From NCBI GenBank assembly GCA_945829115.1, contig CALZTP010000006.1, positions 1 to 51,409 on the forward strand: a stretch of 51,409 nt of DNA. The letters are read 5' to 3'. Origin of the DNA: an uncultured bacterium (GTDB lineage Bacteria; Bacteroidota; Bacteroidia; Bacteroidales; Bacteroidaceae). The translations under genes and the position numbers were made by a program. The notes beneath the pieces are model-generated. The model searched no databases. It had not been told where the DNA came from and was given only the letters and a program-made list of their open reading frames with translations. Below, piece after piece: positions 39,329-47,590 of the stretch. Position 1 is the stretch's first letter. Every line of letters begins with the position of its first letter.

Positions 39329-42300
39329 ATGAAGAAACAACTATTATCATTTCTTGCCGCCATAGCATTTCCTTTTGCGGCTAATTCTGTAACGGCAGAC
39401 AATACCGCCCGATGGCTAAGAGACGTGAGAATTTCGCCAAACGGTGAGTATGTTGCATTTTGTTATAAAGGTGACATTTATAAAGTAAAGGCATCGGGTG
39501 GACAGGCAGTACGCTTGACAACACAATCGTCTTACGAGGCTAACCCAACATGGTCACCAGACGGAACAAAGATTGCGTTCTGCAGCAATAGACATGGCAA
39601 TAACGATATCTTCGTGATGTCTGCAGAAGGAGGCAAGGCAGAGCGACTTACGTTCGACAGTGCCGCAGAGATTCCTTTGGCATTCACTCCTGACGGAAAA
39701 GAGATTCTCTTCTCTGCAGCAATACAGAAACAGGCATCGAGCATGCTTTTCCCTATTGCTGGACAGAAAGAGGTTTATAAGGTAGGAATAGGAGGTGGAC
39801 GCCCTATTCAGATACTTGGTACACCAGCAGAAGATATCTGTTTCACTTCTGACGGAAAGCAGATGCTCTATCACGACAACAAGGGCTTTGAAGACCAGTG
39901 GAGAAAGCATCACACCTCAAGCATAACACGTGACGTGTGGCTATTCGACTCAAAGACAAAAACTCACCGGAATCTGACAAACCGTCCAGGAGAAGATCGT
40001 AACCCTATTCTCTCTCCTGATGGAAAGACTGTCTTCTTCCTCTCAGAGAGAGACGGTGGCTCGTTTAATATCTATAGCTTCCCACTCGCTGATGCATCTA
40101 AGGTTACTCCAGTAACCAACCATCGCGAACACCCAGTACGATTCCTCTCTGCTGCAAAGAACGGCACTCTCTGCTATGCCTTTGATGGTGATATCTATAT
40201 CATGAAGAATGGGGGAAAAGCAGAGAAGATTCTGGTATCTGTGGTAAGGGATGATACTGACGAGATGGAGAAACTGCATGTCGCTGCTCTTGAGGGTGGA
40301 AATATCTCTCCTGACGGAAAGCAGATAGCGGTTGTTTACAGAGGGGAGATCTTCGTCACTGTAGATAAATATGCCACCACACGACAGATAACACATACCG
40401 CAGCAGCAGAAAATGCTCCTACATTCTCTAAAGACGGGCGAACGCTCGTTTATTCCAGCTATCGAGATGGGCGTTGGCAGTTGTATAAAGCAACCATAGA
40501 ACGCAAGGAGGACAACAATTTCGCTCATGCCATGAAGATTCGAGAGGAGCGCCTCCTCACTTCAAAATTCGACCAAACCATGCCGAACTATTCTCCTGAC
40601 GGAAAGGAGATTGCATTCATTGAAGACCGCAACCGCCTTATGGTTCTCGATGTAAAGAGCGGAAAGGTAAGACAGGTAACCGATGGCTCACAATGGATGT
40701 CAAGGTATGGGGGATTTGATTACAGCTGGTCGCCTGACGGAAAATGGTTTGCCATAGAACATATAGGAAATCGTCGAGACCCGTACTCTGACCTTGGAAT
40801 TGTCTCTGCACAGGGCGGAAAGGTGTTTAACGTGACTGAGAGCGCATACGCAACGGGAAGTGTGAAATGGGTGATGGATGGAAATGCCATTCTCTTCCAC
40901 AACGAACGCTTCGGAATGAGAAATCATGCTTCTTGGGGTTCTGAAGACGATGCTTTCCTTGTTTTTGTTAATCAGGATGCCTACGACAAATATCGTCTCT
41001 CTGAAGAGGACTACAAAATTCTGAAGGAAGCTGAAGAGGCTAACAAGAAGAATGCGAAGAAGCCGGAGGGAAAAAACGACCCTAAAGATTCTAAGAAGAA
41101 ATCGGGTAAGGGTAAAGGAAAAGCGTCTGCTGAGAAAGATGGAAAGAACGATTCTTCTGCTGAAAAGGGCGAAGAGAAGGCAAAGGCAATTGACGTTGAG
41201 CTTGAAGGCATTCGCGACCGCATCGTGAGGGTTACTCCTCACTCCTCTCATCTCTACGCCTCTGTGCTGTCAAAAGATGGGGAATCTCTTTACTATGTGT
41301 CAAGGGGACTTGACGGCAGTCAGGAACTGTGGTCGGTGAATCTCAGGAAAAACGAGAAGAAGATGGTTCAGAAGGTCAGCGGAGTAAGGGAGATGATTCT
41401 CAATACCGATGGTAATATATATCTCTACGGAAGCAAGATTCAGAAGATGGAGAAATCAGGAAAGATGGAGAACATCACTTTCTCAGCAAACATGGAACTG
41501 GATCGTGCTCAGGAGCGTGAGTTCCTTATGCAGTACGTACGTCATGAGGTTGGTGAGCGCTTCTACGAGAAGAATATGCATGGTGTGCAGTGGGATAAAC
41601 TCGTGGATCACTACACCGCCTTCCTTCCTCATATAAACAACAACTTCGACTTTGCAGAACTGCTCTCTGAACTACTCGGAGAACTGAACGTGTCACACAC
41701 TGGAGCACGCTATTATTTCATGGATGCTAACGGAGAGCGTACGTCTTCTCTCGGACTCCTATACGACAGGAAATACACTGGTGAGGGTATGAAGGTGACC
41801 GAGGTGCTGAAGGGTGGTCCGTTCGATAGGAAGAGTAGCAAGATTGCTGTCGGGGATATTATTATTGCCATTGACGGTGAGGAACTGGGAAAGAATATTG
41901 ATATCGCAAAGCTCCTGAATGGAAAGGCTGGAAAGAAGGTGCTCGTGACTTTCAAGGGTGGAAAAGAGGAGACTGTAGTGCCTGTTTCTGCTGGCTACGA
42001 AAACGGTTTACTCTATAAGCGTTGGATAAAGCGTTGCGAACACATCGTAGACAGTGTCTCTGGAGGTAGATTAGGATATGTTCACATAGAATCTATGGAC
42101 GATGCTTCTTTCCGCACGGCTTATAGTGCCATGCTGGGAAAATACAATCTCCGTGACGGTTGTGTAATAGATACTCGCTGGAATGGTGGTGGTCGTCTAC
42201 ATGAAGACATTGAGGTCCTTACCAGTGGTGAGAAATACCTCACTCAGGTAATTCGTGGCGTCGTTTCTTGTGAGATGCCTTCACGTAGATACAACAAGCC

Positions 42301-42628
42301 TACCATCATGGTTCAGTGTGAGGCAAACTACTCAAATGCTCACGGCACTCCTTGGGTCTATAAGCACAAGGGCATCGGAAAGCTTGTTGGTGCTCCTGTA
42401 CCAGGAACAATGACATCTGTTAACTGGGTGAACACACAAGACCATAGCCTTACCTTCGGAATTCCTGTAGTAGGATATCTCACCGACGAGGGAAAATACC
42501 TTGAGAACCTACAGCTCGAACCAGACATTTATGTTCTGAACAAGCCAGAGGATATCGACAAGGGTATTGACCAGCAGCTCATTACTGCGACAAAGGAACT
42601 CCTAAAGGAGATTAACGGTAAGAAATAA
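39329..42628 (+). CDS. tricorn-type S41 protease
   Basis: A 1099-residue exported protease (signal MKKQLLSFLAAIAFPFAANS). Residues 30-550 contain many TolB/PD40 blades (ISPNGEYVAF, WSPDGTKIAF, YSPDGKEIAF, WSPDGKWFAI), forming propellers that gate substrate entry. A Lys-rich linker of about 55 residues (570-625) is followed by the tricorn core, a PDZ domain (about 800-890, GDIIIAIDGEELGKN) and the S41 peptidase domain. S789-H790 (ELNVSHTG) and S1002 (ANYSNAHG) occupy the positions of the tricorn catalytic Ser-His and nucleophile Ser. Tricorn homologues trim short peptides; in Bacteroidota they are periplasmic. Its place between a glycosyltransferase and a rhamnosidase is unexpected, and whether it is co-transcribed with them is unclear. 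Confidence 0.9.
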   Translation: MKKQLLSFLAAIAFPFAANSVTADNTARWLRDVRISPNGEYVAFCYKGDIYKVKASGGQAVRLTTQSSYEANPTWSPDGTKIAFCSNRHGNNDIFVMSAEGGKAERLTFDSAAEIPLAFTPDGKEILFSAAIQKQASSMLFPIAGQKEVYKVGIGGGRPIQILGTPAEDICFTSDGKQMLYHDNKGFEDQWRKHHTSSITRDVWLFDSKTKTHRNLTNRPGEDRNPILSPDGKTVFFLSERDGGSFNIYSFPLADASKVTPVTNHREHPVRFLSAAKNGTLCYAFDGDIYIMKNGGKAEKILVSVVRDDTDEMEKLHVAALEGGNISPDGKQIAVVYRGEIFVTVDKYATTRQITHTAAAENAPTFSKDGRTLVYSSYRDGRWQLYKATIERKEDNNFAHAMKIREERLLTSKFDQTMPNYSPDGKEIAFIEDRNRLMVLDVKSGKVRQVTDGSQWMSRYGGFDYSWSPDGKWFAIEHIGNRRDPYSDLGIVSAQGGKVFNVTESAYATGSVKWVMDGNAILFHNERFGMRNHASWGSEDDAFLVFVNQDAYDKYRLSEEDYKILKEAEEANKKNAKKPEGKNDPKDSKKKSGKGKGKASAEKDGKNDSSAEKGEEKAKAIDVELEGIRDRIVRVTPHSSHLYASVLSKDGESLYYVSRGLDGSQELWSVNLRKNEKKMVQKVSGVREMILNTDGNIYLYGSKIQKMEKSGKMENITFSANMELDRAQEREFLMQYVRHEVGERFYEKNMHGVQWDKLVDHYTAFLPHINNNFDFAELLSELLGELNVSHTGARYYFMDANGERTSSLGLLYDRKYTGEGMKVTEVLKGGPFDRKSSKIAVGDIIIAIDGEELGKNIDIAKLLNGKAGKKVLVTFKGGKEETVVPVSAGYENGLLYKRWIKRCEHIVDSVSGGRLGYVHIESMDDASFRTAYSAMLGKYNLRDGCVIDTRWNGGGRLHEDIEVLTSGEKYLTQVIRGVVSCEMPSRRYNKPTIMVQCEANYSNAHGTPWVYKHKGIGKLVGAPVPGTMTSVNWVNTQDHSLTFGIPVVGYLTDEGKYLENLQLEPDIYVLNKPEDIDKGIDQQLITATKELLKEINGKK

Positions 42629-42692
42629 GCACATATGCTTACTATTTACTGACACTAAGCATCACTTCGAATAGCCTAAAAATAATACTATA

Positions 42693-45600
42693 ATGAGAAA
42701 GACCGTTATCTTAATATCATTTCTACTCCCTGCCACAGGAGCAATAGCTTCAGAAACAACAAAGGTGCACAATACGGGAGAGCCGTTCAGCTTCTGGTAC
42801 TGGATGTACGGAGCAGTTTCTAAGCCAGCTATAAAGGCTGACCTTGAAGGAATGAAGAAAGTGGGACTGAGGGGTACATACCTCATGCCTATTCGAGGAA
42901 CAAACGAGAAACCAGAATTTGAGGGGAAAGCGCAACAGCTTTCCCCAGAGTTCTGGGATGTGGTGGAATATGCCATGCATTGTGCTGACTCTCTAAATCT
43001 CGAACTTGGAGTGCATATCTGTGATGGCTTCGCACTTGCTGGCGGACCGTGGTTCTCAGAGGAGGAGTCTATGCAGAAAATTGTGTGGAACGAGGAAATT
43101 GTAACAATTCCTGCAACAAAGCGTGGGAAAAAGGGCAAGGAGGTGAAGATGGTTCCTGACGTGATGATTCCAGCAGCAAAGGGTTCTCGTGACATTCTTG
43201 CCTTTGCTATCCCTGTCGACTATTCTTCTACAACGGTTTCACCTGTCAAGCTCACTTTCTCTGAAGAGGTTACTTCTAATGAGAAAAACATCGTGAGCTC
43301 AAATGCGCCTTGCTGGTTTACATTTGAGTTCCCAGAAGGCTCAAAAATCAGAAACATGGAGATTTTCCCTGCTGGAACAAACATTCAATGTCAACGTCTG
43401 AAAGTGGAAGGAAGTGAAGACGGAAACGACTTCACTTATCTCGCCACATTCTCTCCAGCAAGACAGGGATGGCAGAACACTGATGCAGCAAATACTTTCG
43501 CACTGCCGCAGAAAGAGGGAAAGAACTTCAAGTTCTACAGATTCTCTTGGTCTCCAGAAGGTACTGAACCAGGGTCAGAAGACCTTGATGCTGCAAAATG
43601 GAAGCCAACACTACGTATGAAGAGAATTCTTTTCCATCAGGATGCTCGCATTCATCAGTATGAGGGAAAGGCAGGATATGTATGGCGAGTGGCGGAAGCA
43701 ACAACAGACGAGCAGATTCCACAATCTCTTTGTTATTCTCTTTCAGATATAATCCCCGTTACACTTTCTCCTGAAGGAAAGGTGGAGACGGCTCTGCCTA
43801 CTGGTACTTTCAGAATAATTCGTATGGGGCATGCCACAACAGGACACACAAATGCTACTGCGGGTGGAGGAAAGGGACTGGAATGCGATAAATTCTCACA
43901 AAAGGCGGTAAACAAACTCGTTGACAACTGGTTTGCAAAATTTGCTGCTCTGCCTTCTGCAAGGGCTTTGAAATACATGCATATAGACTCTTGGGAGTGC
44001 GGATGCCAGAACTGGTCGGAGAACTTCGTAGAGGAGTTCAAACGTCGTCGAGGTTATGATCTCATGCCTTGGTTACCAGTAATGGCGGGCATACCGCTTG
44101 TAAGTGCTGAAGAGAGTGAACGGGTGCTTCGTGATGTACGCACAACAATCAACGACCTTATCAACGATATCTTCTTCATAACTCTCCGCCAGCGTGCAGA
44201 ACAAATGGGAATGAAGTTCTCAAGCGAGAGCATTGCTCCTACTATGTGTGCAGATGGAATTGACCATTATCGCTATGCGGACTTCCCAATGGGAGAATAT
44301 TGGTTGAACTCACCTACTCACGACAAGCCGAACGATATGCTTGACGCTATAAACGGTGGGCATGTCTATGGAAAAAACATCATACAGGCAGAAGGATTCA
44401 CGGAACTGCGTGGAGTTTGGGATGAGCATCCTGCTATGTTGAAAACGCTGCTCGACCGTAACTTCGCAATGGGCATGAACCGTCTCTTCTTCCATGTAAA
44501 TACTCATAATCCTTGGCTTGACAGAAAGCCGGGAATGACACTCGATGGAATTGGACTTTTCTTCCAGCGTGACCAAATTTGGTATAACGAAGCTACTCCG
44601 TTTGTGGATTATATAACAAGATGCTCTGCTCTACTTCAGCAGGGACGCCCTGTGCAAGATATTGCTGTTTTCATTGGTGAGGAGATGCCAAGGCGCTCTA
44701 TCTTGCCAGAGAGGCTTATAGACATGCTTCCTGGAATCTTTGGAAAGGCTCGTGTGGAGGCTGAGAAGAAACGTGTGGCTAATGTTGGGCAGCCTATGGA
44801 GGAAAGTCCGGTGGGAGTAAGGCATTCTATCGTTGTCGACACAAAAGATTGGATAAACAGTCTGAGGGGCTACCAGTACGACTCTTTCAACCCTGACGTT
44901 CTCCTTCGTTTGGCAAAAGTAGAGAATGGGAAGATGGTGTTGCCGGGTGGTGCAAGATACCGCGTTGTCGTGCTTCCAGGAAAACGTTTGATGGACCCTG
45001 CTTTCAATGGCTACTCAAAAGAGGTAGTAGAGAAAATCAAGGAACTTAGAAACGGTGGGGTGATCATTATCGATAATCCGTATACCGCTGATGATTTCTC
45101 TCAATTTGGACTAAAACGTGATGTGTTCCTACCAGAGAATATCGCTTATACACACCGTAGCGGGAAAGAGGGTGAGATTTACTTCCTTTCAAATCAAGAG
45201 GAGAGGGCTCGCACATTCTCTGCTTCTTTCCGCGATAGGAATGCAGGAAAGGCGTATATTTATGATGCAGTAAGCAATTCTCTCGCTCCAGCGGAGATAA
45301 ACAATGATGGGGAGATAAGCATTTCTCTACATGCGTGTGGCTCTTGCTTCGTTCTCTTCCCTAATAATGATATTGAAAGCATACTTTCTTGTCTGCCTCA
45401 TAAGGTGGAAAACACTGCTGCTTGTGCAAGAGAGAATGGATCGGCATGCGGAAAGGGAAATAACTTAGCTGATGCCAAGAAGAAAGCAAAGAGTGGAAAG
45501 AATGTGGAGATTTCTCTTCCTGGTCCGTACTCTCTACATTTGAAGGAGAACAACGTGACATTAGCTTTAGACTCTCTCGCTGATTGGTCGAAGAATGATG

Positions 45601-45959
45601 ACAATAAAGTGAAATTCTTCTCTGGACATGGTGTTTACACTACTGAGGTGAAGGTAAAGAAACCTCAGGGAAATGAGGTTCTCCATCTGGGAGATGTTCA
45701 TAACATTGCTCACGTGTGGGTAAACGGAATTGACTGCGGTATTGTTTGGACTGCTCCTTACGAGGTAAAGATTGGTCATGCACTCCAAAAGGGGAAGAAC
45801 AAGGTAGAGATTGAGGTGGTGAATACATGGGCAAACGCAATCAGAGGAAACGACCTTGGTACACCACCTTATGAGGGCATCTGGACAAACGCTCGCTACC
45901 GCCGTCCTAACAATGATCTTCTTCCTGCTGGACTCCTTGGTCCGGTGGTGATAAAATAA
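42693..45959 (+). CDS. GH106 alpha-L-rhamnosidase
   Basis: A 1088-residue exported enzyme (signal MRKTVILISFLLPATGAIAS). The opening PFSFWYWMYGAVSKPAIKAD and GVHICDGFALAGGPWFSEEE are diagnostic of the GH106 TIM barrel. Further barrel motifs are MHIDSWECGCQNW (about 430), FSSESIAPTMCADGID and EGFTELRGVWDEHP (about 565-580). C-terminal beta domains end in a jelly-roll (GHGVYTTEVKVKKPQGNEVL to WVNGIDCGIVWTAPYEVKIG). GH106 inverting rhamnosidases act on rhamnogalacturonan II side chains in B. thetaiotaomicron (BT0986, BT1001). It is 64 bp after the protease gene and 86 bp before the esterase gene. Confidence 0.9.
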   Translation: MRKTVILISFLLPATGAIASETTKVHNTGEPFSFWYWMYGAVSKPAIKADLEGMKKVGLRGTYLMPIRGTNEKPEFEGKAQQLSPEFWDVVEYAMHCADSLNLELGVHICDGFALAGGPWFSEEESMQKIVWNEEIVTIPATKRGKKGKEVKMVPDVMIPAAKGSRDILAFAIPVDYSSTTVSPVKLTFSEEVTSNEKNIVSSNAPCWFTFEFPEGSKIRNMEIFPAGTNIQCQRLKVEGSEDGNDFTYLATFSPARQGWQNTDAANTFALPQKEGKNFKFYRFSWSPEGTEPGSEDLDAAKWKPTLRMKRILFHQDARIHQYEGKAGYVWRVAEATTDEQIPQSLCYSLSDIIPVTLSPEGKVETALPTGTFRIIRMGHATTGHTNATAGGGKGLECDKFSQKAVNKLVDNWFAKFAALPSARALKYMHIDSWECGCQNWSENFVEEFKRRRGYDLMPWLPVMAGIPLVSAEESERVLRDVRTTINDLINDIFFITLRQRAEQMGMKFSSESIAPTMCADGIDHYRYADFPMGEYWLNSPTHDKPNDMLDAINGGHVYGKNIIQAEGFTELRGVWDEHPAMLKTLLDRNFAMGMNRLFFHVNTHNPWLDRKPGMTLDGIGLFFQRDQIWYNEATPFVDYITRCSALLQQGRPVQDIAVFIGEEMPRRSILPERLIDMLPGIFGKARVEAEKKRVANVGQPMEESPVGVRHSIVVDTKDWINSLRGYQYDSFNPDVLLRLAKVENGKMVLPGGARYRVVVLPGKRLMDPAFNGYSKEVVEKIKELRNGGVIIIDNPYTADDFSQFGLKRDVFLPENIAYTHRSGKEGEIYFLSNQEERARTFSASFRDRNAGKAYIYDAVSNSLAPAEINNDGEISISLHACGSCFVLFPNNDIESILSCLPHKVENTAACARENGSACGKGNNLADAKKKAKSGKNVEISLPGPYSLHLKENNVTLALDSLADWSKNDDNKVKFFSGHGVYTTEVKVKKPQGNEVLHLGDVHNIAHVWVNGIDCGIVWTAPYEVKIGHALQKGKNKVEIEVVNTWANAIRGNDLGTPPYEGIWTNARYRRPNNDLLPAGLLGPVVIK

Positions 45960-46046
45960 AGCCTCAAGTGCAAAAAGGGGAGATCTGGCAATAGGAAGTG
46001 TGTGCAGAATTATATAAAAAATGAATAACACTTAAATCCAAATACA

Positions 46047-47516
46047 ATGAGAAAAATACTTCTAACACTCATGGCAGCAGTCTTCGCTACTGCCTCGCAG
46101 GCAAAAGTTTGGATGCCTGCAATCTTCGAGAGCGGAATGGTTCTCCAACGGGAAACAAGCGTGAAACTGTGGGGAACAACAGATGCCAATAAAACAGTGA
46201 AGGTAACTACCTCATGGAACGAAAAAACATATCTCATAAAGGCTGACAGGTCTGGGAAATGGCAGATTCCAGTTGCCACGCCAAAGGCTGGCGGACCATA
46301 TACAGTTTCTGTCAGCGATGGTGAAGAGCTTGTTTTTGAGAATGTGCTCATCGGTGAGGTGTGGCTATGTGCCGGACAGTCAAATATGGAGATGCCTATG
46401 AAGGGATTCCCTTCTCAGCCTATCGACAACGGGAATATGGACGTTCTGCACTCTTCCGACCCTCTACTGCATCTCTTTACCGCAAAGAGAACAAGTCGAG
46501 TGGAACCAATTGACACTATCACTGGCTCTTGGAAAGAGGCAATGCCAGAGAGTGTGAGGGAGTTCTCTGCAACGGCTTATTACTTCGGAAGGGAACTACG
46601 CAGAATACTTAATGTGCCAGTAGGACTGATTGTAACAGCATGGGGCGGCTCAAGTTGTGAGGCATGGATGGACCGTGAGCATGTGAAACAGTTCGTAACC
46701 GAGAAGTCTCCATATCAGGTGCCATACACCACTTCAGACATAAAGTCTCCTAACCGCCAGCCTACTGTTCTCTATAACGCTATGCTGCACCCTATCATCG
46801 GCTACGGAATACGAGGTGCAATATGGTATCAGGGGGAAGATAACGTACCACGATATCAAGATTATGCACAACAGATGAATACTATGGTGACGCTATGGAG
46901 GGAACAGTGGGGAATAGGAGAATTCCCTTTCTTCTACTGTCAGATTGCACCATACGATTACTCTCTTATAAACTGGACCATCAATTCTGCTCTCTTGCGT
47001 GAACAGCAGTACTTCGCAGAGAAGGAAATACCAAATACTGGAATGGCAGTGCTCATGGATGCTGGAATAAAATTAGGCATTCACCCTCCTCAGAAGAATA
47101 TTGCCGGAGAGAGACTTGCTCTCCTCGCATTGGCTAAAACTTATGGCATAAAGGGAATTACATGCCAGTCGGCAAGGTATAAGTCCATGACTGTGGAAAA
47201 TGGGGCGGCTATCCTTGCCTTTGAAAACGATAAGATGAACCTCTACGGAAAAAATAGTTCCTTCACAAGTAAACTATTTGAGATAGCTGGCGACGACCGT
47301 GTATTCTATCCAGCAAAAGTGGAACTGCACAAAAGAAAATTCCTAAAGGTTTCTGCTCCAGAAGTGCCTAATCCGGTTGCTGTTCGCTATGCCTTCCACG
47401 ACTGGGCTGATGGCGATCTTTATTGCGACAATCTCCCTCTCTCTTCTTTCCGAACTGATACATGGCCTGTGGAAGAGAGAAAAGCAGAAAAGGAGAAAAA
47501 GGAATACGACAAATAA
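46047..47516 (+). CDS. sialate O-acetylesterase-type SGNH esterase
   Basis: A 489-residue exported esterase (signal MRKILLTLMAAVFATASQAK). The opening VWMPAIFESGMVLQRETSVK, the nucleophile block CAGQSNMEMP (Ser about 111), WGGSSCEAWM, and GAIWYQGEDN are typical of the SASA/SIAE family. The block ending IHPPQKNIAGERLALLALAK carries the catalytic His, but the residue just before IHP is Gly (KLGIHP) where most members have Asp or Asn, so catalysis may be altered. RG-II carries acetyl groups and rhamnogalacturonan backbones are O-acetylated, fitting the neighbourhood. No sialidase is visible, so pectin deacetylation is more likely than sialic acid release (inference). Confidence 0.87.
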   Translation: MRKILLTLMAAVFATASQAKVWMPAIFESGMVLQRETSVKLWGTTDANKTVKVTTSWNEKTYLIKADRSGKWQIPVATPKAGGPYTVSVSDGEELVFENVLIGEVWLCAGQSNMEMPMKGFPSQPIDNGNMDVLHSSDPLLHLFTAKRTSRVEPIDTITGSWKEAMPESVREFSATAYYFGRELRRILNVPVGLIVTAWGGSSCEAWMDREHVKQFVTEKSPYQVPYTTSDIKSPNRQPTVLYNAMLHPIIGYGIRGAIWYQGEDNVPRYQDYAQQMNTMVTLWREQWGIGEFPFFYCQIAPYDYSLINWTINSALLREQQYFAEKEIPNTGMAVLMDAGIKLGIHPPQKNIAGERLALLALAKTYGIKGITCQSARYKSMTVENGAAILAFENDKMNLYGKNSSFTSKLFEIAGDDRVFYPAKVELHKRKFLKVSAPEVPNPVAVRYAFHDWADGDLYCDNLPLSSFRTDTWPVEERKAEKEKKEYDK

Positions 47517-47590
47517 TCGGTCATGGAATAATGATATCTAAAAAAAAGAGAGCATAGGGTCACACTTTTATTGATTATTACAAGAAGAAA

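Noticed and set aside
39554..39913. 119-residue ORF antisense to the tricorn protease
   Set aside because: Overlaps clear PD40 repeats in the sense frame and has no independent promoter.
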